Shown: positions 62,701 through 64,000 of the stretch, piece after piece
How the letters are laid out: each line of letters opens with the position of its first letter
Position numbering within the stretch: the stretch's first letter is position 1
The notes under the pieces: model-generated
Seen by the model: only the letters and a program-made list of their open reading frames with translations
What the model was told of the DNA's origin: nothing
The model's database searches: none
Program-made: the position numbers and the translations under genes
Assembly (NCBI RefSeq): GCF_001705515.1
Contig: NZ_MDJS01000004.1
Coordinates: forward strand, 558,001-622,000
Reading direction: 5' to 3'
DNA from: Mucilaginibacter sp. PPCGB 2223
GTDB lineage: Bacteria > Bacteroidota > Bacteroidia > Sphingobacteriales > Sphingobacteriaceae
Length of the DNA: 64,000 nucleotides

Positions 62701-62949
62701 CAAGCGCTTGCGCATAGCTACCGCGCCTGCATCGGTATAGGTTAAACACAAAATCTCATTGGGCAAAGCGTCGGTTTCGGTGAGTATCTTACCGATCCGT
62801 GCAGCCAGTATCTGCGTTTTACCCGTACCCGGCCCGGCAATCACCAGCACCGGGCCATCCATTTTATTGACGGCCGCCAATTGCTGTGGGTTTAGGGTTA
62901 ATAAGGCTTCCTGAAATTTTTGGTTGTATTTATGGTAGGCAGATTGCAT
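59782..62949 (-). CDS. UvrD-type helicase fused to an Fe-S PD-(D/E)XK nuclease
   Basis: 1055 aa from MQSAYHKYNQKFQEALLTLNPQQLAAVN (a longer frame is unlikely). SF1 helicase motifs in order: AGPGTGKTQ, LCLTYTDAGAVAM, DEFQDTSGSQNELL, VVGDDDQSIFKFQGA, LKHNYRSNQ, TAHGSKGLEFEYVFLIG and FYVALTRARQ. The C-terminal nuclease has GNLDKIEF and VNVVDYKTGK, and cysteines in YLDCPLKFYF and GCGKKECDWC that fit an AddB-like 4Fe-4S staple. So helicase, nuclease and cluster occur in one chain. Likely role in end processing or repair. Confidence 0.93.
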   Translation of the reverse strand: MQSAYHKYNQKFQEALLTLNPQQLAAVNKMDGPVLVIAGPGTGKTQILAARIGKILTETDALPNEILCLTYTDAGAVAMRKRLFDFIGPDAYRVNIYTFHAFCNEVIQENLEYFGKMNLEPLNDLDAALLFRELVDELPNDHLLKRFTGDVYYDVPRLKSLFSTMKRESWDIGMIERAVEAYLTDLPLRDEYIYKRANPKAGIAIGDLKQKDIDAQKVKMDSLLAAVKLYDIYTDKMRARGMYDYDDMIIWVLRAFRENAEILRKYQERYQYILVDEFQDTSGSQNELLKFILNYWETPNVFVVGDDDQSIFKFQGANMKNILDFAGDYVNTLYTVVLKHNYRSNQHILNISRVLIDNNQERLTRQLDLDKNLAAAHPRFADLEVEPQVREYENADQEIVDVAQQIEKLVAGGIEPGEIAVIYRNHSQVEELIHFLDQKKIAVNTRRKINVFELPFAEKIINILDYLAMELDSPYSGDELLFEIMHYDFFNIPPIEVAKASIKVSKDNFGTFNNNQPKTSLRRHIAEMRTPVRPGLFDAVQNREMKFLISDIEYLLKAAASLTLQQLFQQVIAKMGILKYIMQQPDKGWHMQVLTSLFDLIKDESRRKPDIAPGEFIATINLMKRNNISLELNQVIHTGNGVNFMTAHGSKGLEFEYVFLIGCSKRIWDGKGRNNGFAYPDTLTQASADDIAQKEESRRLFYVALTRARQCLMISYPGKDKNGKEQEASQFIGEILAQTHLAIHHPQVSEDAMLDFYATQFSEADKPKVELLDKNYIDLLLENYTLSVTHLSNYLDCPLKFYFQNLIKVPSGKSPAATFGQAVHWALNKAFRDIKDNVGNFPPTEDFMREFRWFMYRNRDSFTKEDFKLRIDFGEKILPPYYELNVPRWNKIAITERSIRNVELDGVPIKGNLDKIEFTGKQVNVVDYKTGKYKNAKDKFNRPNEADPNGGDYWRQAVFYKILIDHDRKHDWDVVSTEFEFVEPVSEGEYYKEKVVITPQDVADVTAQIKTVYQKILNHEFSTGCGKKECDWCHFVRSNFEQTGEMLEHSAEEEN

Positions 62950-62991
62950 ACGTAAAATTACGAAAATTATTAGTCGGAAACATTGGGGCAT

Positions 62992-63113
62992 GTGCGATTC
63001 CTTCCCCTGGGAGGGTGTAAGGAGGGGTTATCTGCGACTGGCTTGGCTAATAAACCCCTCCCTGCCACATCACTGCCCAACGCGCCCCTCCCCAAGGAGG
63101 GAATTTTAACAAC
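62992..63113. repeat. C-rich palindromic intergenic repeat
   Basis: GGAGGGGTT (63021) pairs with AACCCCTCC (63053), and the outer ends TTCCCCTGGGAGGG and CCCCTCCCCAAGGAGGGAA are related to the outer arms of the thrA-thrB element. Lies between the SirB1-like gene and the helicase gene, both on the minus strand. Confidence 0.75.
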
Positions 63114-63983
63114 TCAATGCTTCTCTTCCAGCATAATGTCGAGCAGTTCGTTCAGTTCGTCCACCTTTTCCTGGTTGCCGCTGCGTTCGTAACTGCTGAT
63201 GAGGTTACGCAGCACGCGGCGGATGATATCGGCATTGCTGCAGGGTTCGTAAAACTGCGGGTCGAATTTAAGGTTGAGCTGTTTTAAAAACTGGTCTACA
63301 TCCCGCCGGCCGAAGATGAAACCTTTATTAAAGGTATTGATGTAAAACAGCACGCCGTTCTCAATCTCGTCGAGCTTCGTCTCGTCGACGTAGGCCAGTA
63401 TAAAATGCTGCGGCAGGTTTACGCCATAGATCGGGATATCCAGCTTTTGGGCAATCACACTGTAAATAATGGCCAGCGATATCTGGTTGCCTTTATGCGT
63501 TTCGATCACCTGGCTCAGGTAGCTGTTCTGCGGGTCCTGGTGGTTGGTGGTATTGCCGCTAAAGCCGTAGATATTGTAAAATACGTGGTTAATGAGCTTC
63601 ACCTGCTCGCCCGGGCTCGCATCATACATCATCTGTATCCAGATGTCGCGTTTAATGGCTTCGATGTAGTTGATCACCTTTTGCTCATCCAGATCGGGGT
63701 ACTGGTATTTGTTCACGATGAGCGCTCCCTGTAACAGGTCGAACGAGCCGCCATGGTACCACAGTTTCAGCTCATCTTTAACGCCACGAAACTGTATCTC
63801 GTGCACCAGGTTGGCAATGCGCTCCTGCAATATCGGGTCGAATGCCTCGCCAAAGGCGGCTTCGAGGAACTCAACCGCGTCGCTCCCATAGCTCAGCAGC
63901 TTATCGTGCACGTGGGTGAATATCTCCTGGTCGGGGTCGTCCAGAAGCCGGATGAGGGATGTTATTTCGGTAATGTCAGTCAT
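63114..63983 (-). CDS. SirB1-like transglutaminase-core protein
   Basis: 289 aa, no signal peptide. An N-terminal helical repeat region (ITSLIRLLDDPDQEIFTHVHDKLLSYGSDAVEFLEAAF) resembles HEAT-like helices; the Transglut_core2/SirB1 part follows: LINHVFYNIYGFSGNTTNHQDPQNSYLSQVIETHKGNQISLAIIYSVIAQKLDIPIYGVNLPQHFILAYVDE, with PQHFILAY. The C-terminal NLISSYERSGNQEKVDELNELL looks TPR-like. The catalytic Cys of true transglutaminases is replaced by Ser (NQISLAII), as common in this family. Function unknown. Its promoter region lies at the window edge. Confidence 0.88.
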   Translation of the reverse strand: MTDITEITSLIRLLDDPDQEIFTHVHDKLLSYGSDAVEFLEAAFGEAFDPILQERIANLVHEIQFRGVKDELKLWYHGGSFDLLQGALIVNKYQYPDLDEQKVINYIEAIKRDIWIQMMYDASPGEQVKLINHVFYNIYGFSGNTTNHQDPQNSYLSQVIETHKGNQISLAIIYSVIAQKLDIPIYGVNLPQHFILAYVDETKLDEIENGVLFYINTFNKGFIFGRRDVDQFLKQLNLKFDPQFYEPCSNADIIRRVLRNLISSYERSGNQEKVDELNELLDIMLEEKH

Positions 63984-64000
63984 GAGGTGTAGTACTAAAG

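Noticed and set aside
59554..62949. Defence island built from the helicase-nuclease and MbtH genes
   Set aside because: The helicase-nuclease looks like a housekeeping AddAB-type enzyme and MbtH is an NRPS accessory; no defence partner is adjacent.
63000..63108. CRISPR-like array
   Set aside because: The C-rich repeats are inverted and irregular, with no constant spacers and no cas genes anywhere in the window.

Overview
The window looks like the chromosome of a Bacteroidota bacterium, most likely family Sphingobacteriaceae (Mucilaginibacter/Pedobacter type). Supporting signs: lipoboxes and secreted proteins typical of the phylum, promoters of the TTTG / TAnnTTTG type, A-rich leaders instead of Shine-Dalgarno sites, many four-helix-bundle, SRPBCC and M16/M28/S41 proteins, and abundant palindromic intergenic repeats. 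No rRNA, tRNA, CRISPR array, prophage or transposase gene was recognised. Most of the window is core chromosome; the accessory-looking material is small and scattered.

Layout. 1-6 kb: end of efp, folate salvage (5-formyl-THF cyclo-ligase), small secreted or membrane proteins, an SPFH protein, a CapA-like lipoprotein and an NlpC/P60 hydrolase, then a 965-bp AT-rich gap with DnaA-box-like words. 6.7-9.5 kb: pyruvate dehydrogenase E1-alpha and a two-lipoyl E2. 10-13.6 kb: alginate-lyase-type enzyme, then an ApbE-DUF2271 fusion overlapping a PepSY membrane gene (a compact flavinylation module). 13.7-18.8 kb: ilvE, S41 protease, murQ, Bax-inhibitor-like protein. 18.8-25 kb: a frameshifted L,D-transpeptidase, then a SAM-I riboswitch in front of metH and metF, with a four-helix-bundle gene bounded by perfect 27-bp inverted repeats inserted between the two. 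25-33 kb: HAD phosphatase, M28 peptidase, and the thrA-thrB-thrC operon (minus strand) preceded by an unannotated threonine-rich leader peptide and attenuator-like hairpin; a repeat element between thrA and thrB supplies coding sequence.

33-46 kb: acetyltransferase, large zinc metalloprotease (with a decayed fragment of a paralogue beside it), rsgA, a pair of uncharacterised lipoproteins, dtd, a MazG-like pyrophosphohydrolase, a ComB-like phosphatase, gcvT and a glycosyltransferase. 46-52.5 kb: rnhB, a PP2C/SpoIIE phosphatase, an OppC-type permease and a large M16 peptidase. 52.5-54.7 kb: four SRPBCC genes and one ArsR-family repressor in one operon, with two tandem palindromic operators interlocked with the promoter. 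55-64 kb: M20 amidohydrolase, small lipoprotein, a toxin-antitoxin pair whose Doc/Fic toxin is frameshifted, a small phosphatase, an orphan MbtH protein, a UvrD helicase fused to an Fe-S PD-(D/E)XK nuclease, and a SirB1-like protein.

A recurring theme is that palindromic intergenic repeats reach into gene ends: the thrA stop and ThrB N-terminus, the comB-like start codon, and the metH stop / four-helix-bundle stop. All functional assignments are from reading motifs in the sequence; no database search was run.
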